DNA from: Leptospira limi
Lineage (GTDB): Bacteria; Spirochaetota; Leptospiria; Leptospirales; Leptospiraceae
NCBI RefSeq assembly: GCF_026151395.1
Contig: NZ_JAMQPV010000001.1
Coordinates: 1,054,001-1,118,000, forward strand
Direction: 5' to 3'
DNA: 64,000 bases
The position numbers were made by a program, and so were the translations under genes. The number at the start of each line of letters is the position of its first letter. The stretch's first letter is position 1. This document shows positions 8,177 through 17,768 of this stretch, piece after piece. The notes beneath the pieces were generated by a model. It was not told the DNA's origin, made no database searches, and worked only from the letters and a program-made list of their open reading frames with translations.

Positions 8177-10267
8177 ATGCGAATGGATTCAACGAACCAA
8201 AATCGAAAATCAACCTTTCTTTACTTATTTAGCCTAACATTATCTGTCATTGGATTTGTCAATTGTAACCAGTTGTCTGGCTTAATCGGTAATTCAGCCT
8301 TAGAAAAAGAACTTCAAGATACGCGGACCTTAGCTTTGTTGGGACTAGTTAAACCAGGCGAAACATCGAATACTTGTAATGGTAATAATGGAAATGGTAA
8401 CGGTAGCGGGAATTGCACTGGTAATGGCAATCCAATTGACAATCCCAATAATAATGCCGGCGGCATTCCTTCAGAACCACTCATACCTCCACCAGAACCA
8501 TTAAAGAATATATGGGCATCACTAAGTAATTTACCTAGATTTTTTTCTTCCTCAACATCTCAGACGATTGGAGACAAAATTTATATTTTTGGTAATCAGG
8601 ATGTAGGTAGAACTGGGTCTGCCGCTTATTCCTACGACACCGTAACATCGCGATGGAATAAATTGAAAGATATGCCTGAGTCTCGTTTTGGATCCTCTTC
8701 TGCAACAATTGGAAATAAGATCTATATTCTTGGAGGATTGGGATACTACTATGGAGTAAGTTATGATCCGCCTCCTTATTGTGCACAACAAATCTTTTCG
8801 ATTTGTTTACAGTATATTGATCCACCTCCTCAATACGGATATTTAACTAGAAACGTGAATTCAGTATATATTTATGATACATCCACAGATACTTGGACGA
8901 AGGGTGCCGAGATGTTAATGTCGTCTTCATTTCATTCGTCTATTGCATTTAATGGAAAAATCTATTTATTTTCACAAGGAATTGTGGATGTTTACGATTC
9001 TGTTACCAACCAATGGAGTCGCCTTTTAACAAATTCTCCAATCTTAAGCTATTATTCAATTCAAGTTTACCAAGATAAATTTTATTTCTTTGCAGGTTAT
9101 TCCAACTTGAATAGTAACTTCAATAATGTTTTTGAATTTAACCCAGCAACATTGACTTTTAGTCAGAAAACTAACATGCCGACAACTAGGATTTATGCAG
9201 TTACTGCTGTGGTAGGAGATAAAATTTATGTTTTGGGTGGTAATTATTATTACAACTCAAGAGCGATCGAAGAATATACTCCAAGTACAAATTCTTGGAC
9301 GGTAAAACCTTCGTTACCTGAAGGTGCAAATCTCTCATACGCCATGGGTGGGTATGCAAATGGTAGGATTTATGGGATAGGCGGATGGTATAGTGTTGTC
9401 GCTTATTATGATCCAGTTGCTGAAACAAGCACTCATTTGAAAGTGAGGATGGGCCAAGCAAGGAATTCTTTCGCTTCTGCAATCTACAATGATAAGTATT
9501 TTGTATTTGGTGGTTATGGCGGCGGAACATCTTCAAGTTGGATTGAAACTTATGATATGAATACGAATTCATGGTCAAAAATTGGTGATTTAGCAAATGC
9601 AAAACATGGATTTAAAGCTGCAGTAATAGGAAATAAAATTTATTTGGTAGGTGGAATTCGTGGAACTACTTCGCTTTCAGAAGTTGAAATTTACGACCCA
9701 GCAACTGGTACATTCACAGCAGGGACTCCACTGGATACTCCAAGGGCTTATCTTTCTCTATGCGTAAATAATGATAAACTGTATGCAATTGGAGGTAATA
9801 ATGGAAATACATTGTTAAATACAATTGAAGAATTTGATCCTAAGACAAACCAATGGTCCTACAAACGAACAATGACCAGTGCTAGGACAGAAACTGCTTG
9901 TACTTTCCATGAAAATAATTTATATGTTTTTGGTGGAAGGACAGGTGACTCGAGTTATACAACCACAGTTGAATCTTATAATCCTCAATCGGATTCCTGG
10001 TCACTTCACAGTCCAATGAATACCGCAAGAGCATTGTTTGATGTTGTAAAATTACGAGGAAGGATTTATGCAATTGGTGGATGGAGTGGTGGTTCTTTGG
10101 CACAAGTGGAAAAGTATGATCCTAACTTAGAGCAGTGGATACCAGAATACCCAATGAACTCCGCGCGTCATGGTACTTCTGCCATAGCACCCGATACCAA
10201 TCGCATCATTGTCGTTGGTGGGCAAAATGGAAATATACAATTAGATACAGCAGAAGTATTTTACTAA
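8177..10267 (+). CDS. Kelch-repeat lipoprotein (two propellers)
   Basis: The frame is open from 8132; I prefer ATG 8177 (or 8183), after a GGATGGG-like site, which gives a short n-region before the lipobox LSVIGFVNC. A Gly/Asn-rich linker follows the lipid anchor. The remainder contains about twelve kelch units, each with a G.KIY.(L/F)GG strand and a YDP.T..W strand, enough for two six-bladed beta-propellers. No enzyme motifs are seen. Kelch propellers usually bind proteins or glycans; here a surface or periplasmic binding role is inferred. Kelch units carry intact GG and Trp positions throughout except the shorter third and sixth. Followed by a terminator at 10286-10312. Confidence 0.88.
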   Translation: MRMDSTNQNRKSTFLYLFSLTLSVIGFVNCNQLSGLIGNSALEKELQDTRTLALLGLVKPGETSNTCNGNNGNGNGSGNCTGNGNPIDNPNNNAGGIPSEPLIPPPEPLKNIWASLSNLPRFFSSSTSQTIGDKIYIFGNQDVGRTGSAAYSYDTVTSRWNKLKDMPESRFGSSSATIGNKIYILGGLGYYYGVSYDPPPYCAQQIFSICLQYIDPPPQYGYLTRNVNSVYIYDTSTDTWTKGAEMLMSSSFHSSIAFNGKIYLFSQGIVDVYDSVTNQWSRLLTNSPILSYYSIQVYQDKFYFFAGYSNLNSNFNNVFEFNPATLTFSQKTNMPTTRIYAVTAVVGDKIYVLGGNYYYNSRAIEEYTPSTNSWTVKPSLPEGANLSYAMGGYANGRIYGIGGWYSVVAYYDPVAETSTHLKVRMGQARNSFASAIYNDKYFVFGGYGGGTSSSWIETYDMNTNSWSKIGDLANAKHGFKAAVIGNKIYLVGGIRGTTSLSEVEIYDPATGTFTAGTPLDTPRAYLSLCVNNDKLYAIGGNNGNTLLNTIEEFDPKTNQWSYKRTMTSARTETACTFHENNLYVFGGRTGDSSYTTTVESYNPQSDSWSLHSPMNTARALFDVVKLRGRIYAIGGWSGGSLAQVEKYDPNLEQWIPEYPMNSARHGTSAIAPDTNRIIVVGGQNGNIQLDTAEVFY

Positions 10268-10285
10268 AATTAAGATTTTGAAGAT

Positions 10286-10320
10286 GAAGCGGGTAATAAG
10301 TTTCCCCGCTTCCATCACTC
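10286..10320 (+). terminator. Terminator of the kelch gene
   Basis: GAAGCGGG (10286-10293) pairs with CCCGCTTC (10305-10312) around an 11-nt loop. The following bases are only moderately T-rich. Confidence 0.65.
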
Positions 10321-10472
10321 CTTTTCCAGCAAATTTTCCTTCTTCTAATATGAAAAAACATTCATCTGTTCTTTATTGGTTAATCTATTTCTAAATTTTA
10401 GTTTATATTCAATACCCTATATACAGTTAAAGATAAGACAAATTTTAGAATCAATGTAAATTTGGAAATTGT

Positions 10473-11684
10473 ATGGATTTCAAATTTACACCTTACCACA
10501 TCTTTGTCGTTGGCTTATTAGCCTTTTTGCAATTCACTGTTGTACTAGATTTCATGATACTCTCACCACTAGGTGTTTTGGTCATGAGTGAACTACAAAT
10601 CCCAACTGAAAAATTTGGATATGTAGTTTCAGCTTATGCATTTAGTGCGGGGATCTCGGGATTACTTTCCGCTGGTTTTGCCGATCGTTTTGATCGTAAA
10701 AAATTACTTTTGTTTTTTTATATTGGATTCGTAGTCGCTACATTTCTTTGCGGAATTGCCGTTCATTATGAATTTTTACTTTTTGTAAGAATTTTAACTG
10801 GGATGTTTGCAGGTGTATTGTCTTCGATTTCATTTGCGATTGTTGCTGATTTATTTCCCTTACAAGTTAGAGGAAGAGTTATGGGTTTTATCATGACGGC
10901 TTTTGCTGCTAGCCAAGTGTTTGGACTGCCCATTGGAATTTATATATCTAATATTTGGGGATGGCAATCTCCATTTTTAATGATCGCAGGTGTCAGTGGA
11001 GTAGTTGGGTTTTTTATATTCTTCTTTCTAAAACCTGTGACAAAACATTTAGATAACAAAACTGATACTCATGCTTTCCACCATTTGGTAACTACATTAA
11101 CACAACCAAGATATTTACCCGCCTTTATTGCAACCACCTTACTTGCGACAGGTGGGTTTATGTTGATGCCATTTGGTTCCGCATTTTCTGTTCACAATTT
11201 AGGTGTTCGGTTAGAAGACTTACCTTTCATCTATATGGTAACTGGTATAGTTTCGATGTTAGGTGGTCCACTCATGGGAAGATTGAGTGATTCGATCGGA
11301 AAATATAATATGTTTTTTGGAGCATCAACAATTGCAGCGATCATAATCCTTTATTTTACAAGATTAAAAGTGACTCCACTCCCGACGGTAATCATTATCA
11401 ATTCTCTATTATTTGTTTTTATTGCAGCCAGAATGATTTCTGCAAATGCAATGAATTCAGCAGTTCCAGAACTACATGATCGTGGGGCTTTTATGGCGAT
11501 TAGTTCTTCCATCCAACAGATATCAGGTGGAATTGCGGCTTCGGTTGCTGGACTCATAGTCATCCAAACTCCGAGTGGTTATTTAGAGAGATATGAAGTT
11601 TTAGGTTATGTGGTGGCGACAGCGATTTTTTGTACAATTTTGTTAATGTACAAAGTGAATGAAATGATTTCAGCTAAAAGGTGA
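10473..11684 (+). CDS. Major facilitator superfamily transporter
   Basis: A 403-residue protein with about twelve hydrophobic helices, typical of a proton-driven MFS carrier. The loop between helices 2 and 3 carries ADRFDRKKLL, the family's conserved cytoplasmic motif, and GRLSDSIGKY is its counterpart between helices 8 and 9. The N-terminal half looks most like the AraJ/drug-efflux branch (a V.DFMI.SPLG segment in helix 1). The substrate cannot be inferred. It faces pepA, with a shared hairpin in the 67-bp gap. The ribosome site is weak. Confidence 0.88.
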   Translation: MDFKFTPYHIFVVGLLAFLQFTVVLDFMILSPLGVLVMSELQIPTEKFGYVVSAYAFSAGISGLLSAGFADRFDRKKLLLFFYIGFVVATFLCGIAVHYEFLLFVRILTGMFAGVLSSISFAIVADLFPLQVRGRVMGFIMTAFAASQVFGLPIGIYISNIWGWQSPFLMIAGVSGVVGFFIFFFLKPVTKHLDNKTDTHAFHHLVTTLTQPRYLPAFIATTLLATGGFMLMPFGSAFSVHNLGVRLEDLPFIYMVTGIVSMLGGPLMGRLSDSIGKYNMFFGASTIAAIIILYFTRLKVTPLPTVIIINSLLFVFIAARMISANAMNSAVPELHDRGAFMAISSSIQQISGGIAASVAGLIVIQTPSGYLERYEVLGYVVATAIFCTILLMYKVNEMISAKR

Positions 11685-11692
11685 GATTTTCC

Positions 11693-11722
11693 CACCCATT
11701 GGTCATGGGTGACCAACGGGTG
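11693..11722. terminator. Bidirectional terminator between convergent genes
   Basis: CACCCATTGGTCA (11693-11705), a TGGG loop and TGACCAACGGGTG (11710-11722) form a 13-bp stem with one mismatch. Short A/T-rich flanks lie on both sides. It separates the MFS gene from pepA. Confidence 0.75.
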
Positions 11723-11751
11723 AGATTTAATTTTGATAGGAATCTTGTAGA

Positions 11752-13236
11752 TTACTTACTTGCTAATTCCTTTGCTAAATCCACTAACAAACGTACGCCG
11801 TAACCAGTGGGTCCATGGAATTGGGTTCCAGATTTTTTCTTTCTCCAAGCTGCTCCTGCAATGTCAATATGAGCCCAATTGATGGATTCATCAACAAACT
11901 TCGAGAGGAATACTCCAGCAGAAATTGTCCCAGCTCCTTTTCCACCACCAGTGATGTTTTTGAGATCAGCGATATCTGATTTTAAGTCTTCCCCATATTC
12001 TTCCCATAGAGGTAGTTCCCAAACTCGATCATCAGATGCCTCAGAAGCCTTAAAAAGTGCTTCTCTTAAAGGATCAGAATTTGTAAGGATGGCGGCAGCT
12101 TCATGTCCAAGGGCAATGATGACAGCACCAGTGAGTGTTGCCAAATCCACCATATAATCTGGTTTGTAGTTTTTGGACACATATGAAAGGACATCACCTA
12201 ACACAAGTCTACCTTCTGCATCCGTGTTTTGCACTTCCACAGTAGTTCCATTATAAGCAGTATAAACATCACCTGGTTTAATTGCTTTTCCATCTGGCAT
12301 GTTTTCCGCAACACCAATGGCTGCAATGATATGGATAGGAATCTCAAGAGCGGCGATAGCTCCGATGGCATGGATGGTTGCCGCGGCTCCGCACATATCA
12401 TATTTCATTTCATGCATTTCACCTGGTGGTTTTAAGGAAATACCACCTGTATCAAAGGTTAATCCTTTACCAACAATGGCGAATTTCTTTTTGGCTTTTG
12501 CCGGTTTGTATTCCAGAATCACCATTTTGCCTTCTAACTCAGAACCACGAGAGACTGCAAGGATACCACCTAACCCCTCCTTTTTGAGTTGGGTTTCATC
12601 CCACACTTTTACAGAGAGTTTGTATTCTTTGGCTATTTCTTTTGCTCGAGAAACAAAGTCATTTGGAGTGAAGTAATTTGCTGGTAAATGAGCGATGTGA
12701 CGAGCACCATTCACATGTTTTGCGACAACTTTACTTTTTGATAGTCCAGTTTCTGCTAAACTACTAGCTGATTTGTCTTCAAATTTTAAAAAGACAGCTC
12801 CTACTTTCTTTTTTTCTTTGTCTTTCTTTTTTGTCTGTAATACTGAAACTGGATAACTTCCAATATAGAGTGTATTGGCAATTTGATAGGCAATTCGGTC
12901 AGCAGAAAACTTTTTGGAAAGTGTTTTCGAAATATGAATTTCCAATCCCATACCATCATAGTTTAGGATTTTTTCTCCATACTTAAAAAAATGAGAAATG
13001 AATTTTCGGAAGTTTAATTTATCCTTTTCGCCTAATCCAAGATAAATGGTTTGTTCTGCCTCATCTCGAAATTCTTTTCCCAGTTCTCCTGAAAACACTT
13101 TGGTTTCGATTTGTGTTGGGAATTTTTTTCCGAGTTCCTCTTTCACATCTTCTTGGAAAATAGGAATTAATTTATAAAAGGAACCAGATTTGAAGTTTCC
13201 GATTTGGATTTGGAGTGGAGAGATTTCGATTTTCAT
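11752..13236 (-). CDS. pepA: Leucyl aminopeptidase (M17)
   Basis: Cytosolic dinuclear metal aminopeptidase that trims N-terminal residues from peptides. It has 494 residues, the usual length. The C-terminal catalytic domain contains the family signature NTDAEGRL (from about residue 337) and the upstream [15 protein letters not shown] segment that supplies metal ligands and the catalytic lysine. The N-terminal 170 residues are the variable domain and are Lys-rich here (a run around KKDKEKKK). Its ATG overlaps the bcp stop by four bases (ATGA), so bcp and pepA form a two-gene operon. Confidence 0.95.
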   Translation of the reverse strand: MKIEISPLQIQIGNFKSGSFYKLIPIFQEDVKEELGKKFPTQIETKVFSGELGKEFRDEAEQTIYLGLGEKDKLNFRKFISHFFKYGEKILNYDGMGLEIHISKTLSKKFSADRIAYQIANTLYIGSYPVSVLQTKKKDKEKKKVGAVFLKFEDKSASSLAETGLSKSKVVAKHVNGARHIAHLPANYFTPNDFVSRAKEIAKEYKLSVKVWDETQLKKEGLGGILAVSRGSELEGKMVILEYKPAKAKKKFAIVGKGLTFDTGGISLKPPGEMHEMKYDMCGAAATIHAIGAIAALEIPIHIIAAIGVAENMPDGKAIKPGDVYTAYNGTTVEVQNTDAEGRLVLGDVLSYVSKNYKPDYMVDLATLTGAVIIALGHEAAAILTNSDPLREALFKASEASDDRVWELPLWEEYGEDLKSDIADLKNITGGGKGAGTISAGVFLSKFVDESINWAHIDIAGAAWRKKKSGTQFHGPTGYGVRLLVDLAKELASK

Positions 13237-13706
13237 TTCCCTTGGATTTCCTGAATGTCTTTAATGATTTCTTCAACGTGTCCTTTTACCTTCACGCTGT
13301 CATAGATTTTTTTAATTTTGAGAGAACCGTCGAGAAGGAAGGTCGATCGAACGATTCCCATTCCTTTACGTCCCATAAATACTTTTTCGCGCCACACACC
13401 ATAGGCTTCGCAGATTTCTCCAGATTCATCGGAGATAAGATCAAAATTGAGTTCTTGTTTTTCGATGAATTTGGTATGGGATTTGGGATTGTCTTTGGAA
13501 ATTCCTACGACGTTATAACCAAATTTTTTGAGACGGGCAAAGTTGTCTCGGAAGTCACAGGCTTCTGTTGTACATCCAGGGGTCATGTCTCTTGGATAAA
13601 AATAAACAACGACTCCATTTTTTCCTGTTAGATCGGCGAGTTTCACTTTTTCGCCGTTTTGGTTGACACTTGTAAAATTGGGGGCTTTTTTCCCTACTTC
13701 CAACAT
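13233..13706 (-). CDS. bcp: Thiol peroxidase, Bcp/PrxQ-type peroxiredoxin
   Basis: Reduces hydrogen peroxide and organic hydroperoxides with thioredoxin-type partners. The frame opens further upstream (13742), but AGGAG eight bases before ATG 13706 and the usual N-terminus ([10 protein letters not shown]) fix the start, giving 157 residues. The peroxidatic motif is [13 protein letters not shown], with Cys45 as the attacking cysteine and Cys50 in the position of the resolving cysteine of the atypical two-Cys PrxQ group. First gene of the bcp-pepA pair (4-bp overlap). Confidence 0.93.
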   Translation of the reverse strand: MLEVGKKAPNFTSVNQNGEKVKLADLTGKNGVVVYFYPRDMTPGCTTEACDFRDNFARLKKFGYNVVGISKDNPKSHTKFIEKQELNFDLISDESGEICEAYGVWREKVFMGRKGMGIVRSTFLLDGSLKIKKIYDSVKVKGHVEEIIKDIQEIQGK

Positions 13707-13749
13707 AATTTGCACTCCTGGTAAATTCATTCTTTTAGACAATTTTCAG

Positions 13750-13778
13750 TTGTCAATTTCGGAAAATGGTTCGATACT
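13750..13778 (+). promoter_or_regulatory. Candidate promoter of the gene at 13785
   Basis: TTGTCA (13750-13755) and GATACT (13773-13778) are separated by 17 bp. Transcription would start at about 13785, the A of the ATG, which suggests a leaderless message; no ribosome site is present. Confidence 0.4.
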
Positions 13779-13784
13779 TATTAT

Positions 13785-14180
13785 ATGGATTCGAAAGAAA
13801 GGGTACAACTCATCCGGGAAGGAAATACTGCCTTTAATGCAGGTGATATCCGGAAAGCTCGTGAACTCTTTCTGAAAACAGACTACAAAGACGGGCTCAT
13901 CCGTTTGGGTGACCATTTTATGTACGACCGTAAACTTCCCATGTTGGCCTTTGGGTATTACAAAAAAGCAGGTCGTCAAGACAAGGTTGATGAAATTTAC
14001 CAACGAATGGTCTATGCACTTTCTGTTTGGTTAGGCCGCGATAAGTGGAAAGTTCCGGCATCTGCCAATCAATCAAACGAAGCACAACAAAATTCCACTT
14101 CAACTTTAAATCCTGATGATTTTAAAGTCCATCCCATCTTAAAAGCAAAAGCTCTCGAAATACTTTCTTCCAAACATTAA
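13785..14180 (+). CDS. Small TPR-like helical protein
   Basis: A 131-residue soluble protein with no recognised family. Residues 1-70 are helical hairpins with a TPR-like spacing (G..AFNAGDIRKARELF, then AFGYYKKAGR.DKVDEIY). The C-terminal third is polar, with a Gln/Asn/Ser-rich linker. It has no signal peptide. It lies divergent from bcp and 28 bp before the antiporter gene, so it could be the first gene of that unit. It may be a scaffold; function unknown. Confidence 0.75.
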   Translation: MDSKERVQLIREGNTAFNAGDIRKARELFLKTDYKDGLIRLGDHFMYDRKLPMLAFGYYKKAGRQDKVDEIYQRMVYALSVWLGRDKWKVPASANQSNEAQQNSTSTLNPDDFKVHPILKAKALEILSSKH

Positions 14181-14208
14181 TCAGTTTGGATTCGTCTAAG
14201 GACTAAAC

Positions 14209-15681
14209 ATGATCGATAGTTTTACCTTACAAGCACTCGTTATTTCAACTCTTGTTATTTTCTCCATTCTATCGAGTAAACTTTTTTTCCGTTTTGGTTT
14301 TCCGATTTTACTTATCTTCTTAACCTTTGGTATGTTAGCTGGTGCTGATGGGCCAGGTAGGATAGACTTTAGTGATTATAGTTTAGCACAATCCATCGGA
14401 ATTTTTGCTTTAATTTATATCCTGTTTTTGGGTGGTCTTGAAAGCGAATGGGATAGTTTAAAAAACTTCTTATCAGTTGGAATTCGTCTTTCTATTATCG
14501 GAACCATTTTAACTGCACTCATCTTAGGAGTACTCATTCATCTTTTATTTCCAGTACTTGGGTTTATGGAATCCTTTTTACTTGGCTCGATTGTCAGTGC
14601 CACTGATGCAGCATCCGTATTTAATATTTTTAAAACAGGTTCTTCTGACCTTCCTGTTCATATAAAAAAAATCATCGAATTTGAATCGGGATCCAATGAT
14701 GCTGTTGGTGTCCTTCTCACCACAATTTTCATGAATCTCATCACAGCGGACGCTAGTTTTAGCGGATTCCAATTCTTTCGCTTTTTTGTGATGCAAGTAC
14801 TTGTTGGTATGATGATGGGATATAGTATGGGAATTCTCATCTTGTATTTAATGAATTCCGTCAAACTTGGGTATGACGGTCTTTATTTAGTATTCATCAC
14901 CGCATCTGTTCCCTTCATATATGCTGTCACAACTGTATTCCAAGGGAATGGATTTTTAGCAGTTTATATCGCGGGGATTATCGTTGGACGCAATAAGTTC
15001 ATTCACAAAAAATCAATCTTTCGGTTTTTGAACGGTTATGTTTGGATCCTACAAATTGGTATGTTTCTTTGTTTTGGATTACTTGTGTATCCAACAAGAA
15101 TGGCAAATATTTGGGTTCCTGGACTTCTGATTGGGGTATTACTCATATTATTAGCAAGACCACTTGCCGTTTTCATTTCCTTATTTAGAGTCAATTTACC
15201 GATCAAAGAAAAATTATTTATCTCATGGGTAGGACTCAGAGGTGCATCTCCAATCATCCTTGCAACCTTCCCAATTGCCCAAGGGCTTGTATGGGGAGAC
15301 TTACTCTTTCATATTGTATTTTTTGTGGTTCTTGTATCCCTTCTCATCCAAGGATCACTCATTCCAAGAGTGGCACAGTGGCTCGGGATTTTAAAAGTAG
15401 ATCCAGATCGTAAAATTTATCGTCCTACAGACTTTGATAACATTGAATTTCCAGGAATGACCTTACAAGAGTTAATTGTTCCTTACAATTCCAGTGTTGT
15501 TGATAAAGCTTTGTTTGAAATTAAATTACCAGACCAGTCACATATCCTACTCATTGCTCGGGGAGAACAATTCCTCATTCCATCAGGAAACACACAAGTG
15601 AAGGGTGGGGATGTTGTTTGGGTTTTAGCAAAAGACGATGTAATGCCAATCATAGGCAAAACTTTTATGTCAATCGCCTAG
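14209..15681 (+). CDS. CPA1-type potassium/proton antiporter
   Basis: A 490-residue inner-membrane exchanger with about twelve helices. SATDAASVF and ESGSNDAVG are the two conserved helix motifs of CPA1 antiporters, with the ND pair of the second expected to bind the cation. Residues about 405-488 form a cytoplasmic TrkA-C/RCK_C-type domain (LIVPYNSSVVDKAL, then KGGDVVWVLA). This resembles NhaP2/CvrA but lacks the extra C-terminal domain of the longer E. coli protein. Likely role: K+ or Na+ export and pH homeostasis. Start supported by AAGGA seven bases before ATG 14209. Confidence 0.88.
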   Translation: MIDSFTLQALVISTLVIFSILSSKLFFRFGFPILLIFLTFGMLAGADGPGRIDFSDYSLAQSIGIFALIYILFLGGLESEWDSLKNFLSVGIRLSIIGTILTALILGVLIHLLFPVLGFMESFLLGSIVSATDAASVFNIFKTGSSDLPVHIKKIIEFESGSNDAVGVLLTTIFMNLITADASFSGFQFFRFFVMQVLVGMMMGYSMGILILYLMNSVKLGYDGLYLVFITASVPFIYAVTTVFQGNGFLAVYIAGIIVGRNKFIHKKSIFRFLNGYVWILQIGMFLCFGLLVYPTRMANIWVPGLLIGVLLILLARPLAVFISLFRVNLPIKEKLFISWVGLRGASPIILATFPIAQGLVWGDLLFHIVFFVVLVSLLIQGSLIPRVAQWLGILKVDPDRKIYRPTDFDNIEFPGMTLQELIVPYNSSVVDKALFEIKLPDQSHILLIARGEQFLIPSGNTQVKGGDVVWVLAKDDVMPIIGKTFMSIA

Positions 15682-15707
15682 CAAAGTTTTTTGTTAGGTT
15701 GTAAAAA

Positions 15708-17078
15708 TTATTTTTTAGAAGAAACTTGTTTTTTGTCCAAACGAAGTAGATAATACACCGGCAATGCGATAAGAGTGATCATAAGACCCCAAGAAGCGGT
15801 GATTGGTTTTTCGACAAATAAAATCACCATCACAGCAATGTTGGCAAAGATATACAAAAAGATTGGAAGTGGGTAAAGAGGTATTTTATAATCGGACGTC
15901 ATTCCCATTTTTTCAAATCGAAACGGTGTTGCTGCGGTGAGGCAAGACAGAATAAGAATCGAACAAGTGATCATATAAAGCAGGGCTTCAATTTCTTTTA
16001 CAAACAAAAAGAGGATCGCGACAAAACCCTGAAAGAAAATCGATACATAGGGGCTATGCCATTTGGGATGGACTTTGGAAAACGAAGGTAAAAACACTCC
16101 ATCCCTTGCCATGGCAAAGTAGACTCGACTTCCTCCTATGAGAATCGCAGACATTGATCCTAAAATCACCCAAGCTATAAAACTTGTAGTTAATATCGAA
16201 TAATTAACTCCGAATAACTTCTGAAAGGCGATGGCACCAATCCCGTCTTGGCCCGCTAATTCATCGATAGGCGCAGATATTACAAAAAGTAAATTGATCG
16301 CAAAGTAAAGTCCAGCGACAAGAAAACAAGCTGTGATGGCAGATCGTACAATTGTTTTTTCAGGGTTTTTCACTTCTTCGGCAATGTACGTGATCATATT
16401 CCACCCAAGGTAAGAAAAGGATACGGGTACAATTCCGATGAGCACTTTGGAATAAAAGGAAAGTTCTAATATATTTGGGAATGGAGAGTGAAGAAGGTAA
16501 TTCCAATGTGTGGAACCAATCGTGAACCCAAGTGCCAAAAATAAAAGTAGTCCTGTGATTTTTAAAACAGCAAATACATTTTGTACACGAACTGCTGACT
16601 TAATTCCAAAATAATTCAATCCACTAAAAAAGAGAATGGGAAAAATTCCAATGATTGTACGGGAACTCACTTGTAAATCAAGACCTAACAGTGTATAAGT
16701 AGGTGATTCAAAGTAGGGCAGTTCGGGGAATAAAATTTGTACATACTTACCGAAAGCTAACGCAAGAACAGAAACACAGGCAGAAAAATTGGTGAGTAAA
16801 GAGGACCAACCACTCATAAACGCAATCGCTGGAGAATAGGCAACTTTTAAGTATACATAGTCTCCTCCCGCATAAGGAAGCAGTCTTGCAGCGTAAGCAT
16901 ACGTAATGGATCCGGATAAAGCAAGGAGACCACCGATGATCCAACATAGTAGTACAATCCAAAGGTTTCCTGTTTCTTTGATTAAATACCCAGAAGTGAA
17001 AAAAATCCCCGATCCCACCATCGATGAGAATAAAACGGAGATGGAATCAAAAGTATTGAGGCTACGTTTTAATTCCAA
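15708..17078 (-). CDS. APC family amino acid permease
   Basis: A 456-residue protein with about twelve membrane helices. The start of helix 1 carries SVLFSSMVGSGIFFTSG, the Gly-rich substrate-binding motif of APC transporters, and AYLPYAGG-like text (ARLLPYAGGDYVYLK) follows helix 2, closest to the LAT/amino acid exchanger branch. The start is a TTG at 17078 immediately after the stop of the upstream coiled-coil gene, with no gap, so translation is probably coupled. The specific amino acid is not readable from sequence. Confidence 0.88.
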   Translation of the reverse strand: MELKRSLNTFDSISVLFSSMVGSGIFFTSGYLIKETGNLWIVLLCWIIGGLLALSGSITYAYAARLLPYAGGDYVYLKVAYSPAIAFMSGWSSLLTNFSACVSVLALAFGKYVQILFPELPYFESPTYTLLGLDLQVSSRTIIGIFPILFFSGLNYFGIKSAVRVQNVFAVLKITGLLLFLALGFTIGSTHWNYLLHSPFPNILELSFYSKVLIGIVPVSFSYLGWNMITYIAEEVKNPEKTIVRSAITACFLVAGLYFAINLLFVISAPIDELAGQDGIGAIAFQKLFGVNYSILTTSFIAWVILGSMSAILIGGSRVYFAMARDGVFLPSFSKVHPKWHSPYVSIFFQGFVAILFLFVKEIEALLYMITCSILILSCLTAATPFRFEKMGMTSDYKIPLYPLPIFLYIFANIAVMVILFVEKPITASWGLMITLIALPVYYLLRLDKKQVSSKK

Positions 17079-17594
17079 TTAACCGCCGAGGAGACGTTTG
17101 ACCATTGTTTCTGAAATTGGTTTCATGGAAGCAGTGGAAACCGATCCAATTTTTCCCTTAAACTCTTCTGGATTTAACATCATCCCAAGTGAAAAGATAT
17201 TTTCACTTTCTACTTCTTTTTTCCTGAGTTCAGCAAGAAGGCCAGAAACCGTCGCTTTACTTGTTTCCAAAATTTCAGGTTTGGATTTGTTTCCTTCACC
17301 TAACTCTGGAAAGAGTGGTTCTCCCTCAAACAAAAGTTCTTTGAGTTTGTTTTCTTCTTGGGTATTGTCTTCCAAAAGTCCAATGCGAGATTGTTCCTTG
17401 GAAAGTTGTTTTTGTAATTCTGTGAGCCGTGATTGGATATTGTGGTACTGAACAGGAAGGCTTACCACAAAGTCAGATTTTTCATCTGCCTTTTGGGCTT
17501 GGTTTCCTGCTTTTCCAGAGACATCTTTGGTGTCTTTTTTGTCCTGGATTAATTTTTCGGCTGAGTTGAGGAGACGATTGAGACGAACATCCAT
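17079..17594 (-). CDS. Hypothetical coiled-coil protein
   Basis: A 171-residue cytoplasmic-looking protein without a recognised family. Residues about 45-85 form a charged heptad-like coiled coil (QSRLTELQKQLSKEQSRIGLLED). The C-terminus has two GM/KG segments and a terminal LLGG. A GGTAGGA-rich ribosome site precedes the ATG. It is directly abutted by the APC permease gene, so the two are co-transcribed, but I see no functional link. Confidence 0.75.
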   Translation of the reverse strand: MDVRLNRLLNSAEKLIQDKKDTKDVSGKAGNQAQKADEKSDFVVSLPVQYHNIQSRLTELQKQLSKEQSRIGLLEDNTQEENKLKELLFEGEPLFPELGEGNKSKPEILETSKATVSGLLAELRKKEVESENIFSLGMMLNPEEFKGKIGSVSTASMKPISETMVKRLLGG

Positions 17595-17729
17595 GTCCTA
17601 CCTTCCTTGGTAAAGGCCTTATGTCTCGGCGGTGCCTGGACATAAATCCTGTGACTACCTGTCTAATTTTCGGATGACCCGTACAAGGAAAATAAACTTT
17701 TTCTAAAAAAAAGTAAAGAATTATTAAAG

Positions 17730-17758
17730 TTGACTCGAGTTTTTGCGCAGTTTTGCTA
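17730..17758 (+). promoter_or_regulatory. Candidate sppA operon promoter
   Basis: TTGACT (17730-17735) and TTGCTA (17753-17758) with a 17-bp spacer, 10 bp before the sppA ATG. The transcript leader would be only a few bases. Confidence 0.45.
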
Positions 17759-17768
17759 GTGAGAGTTT

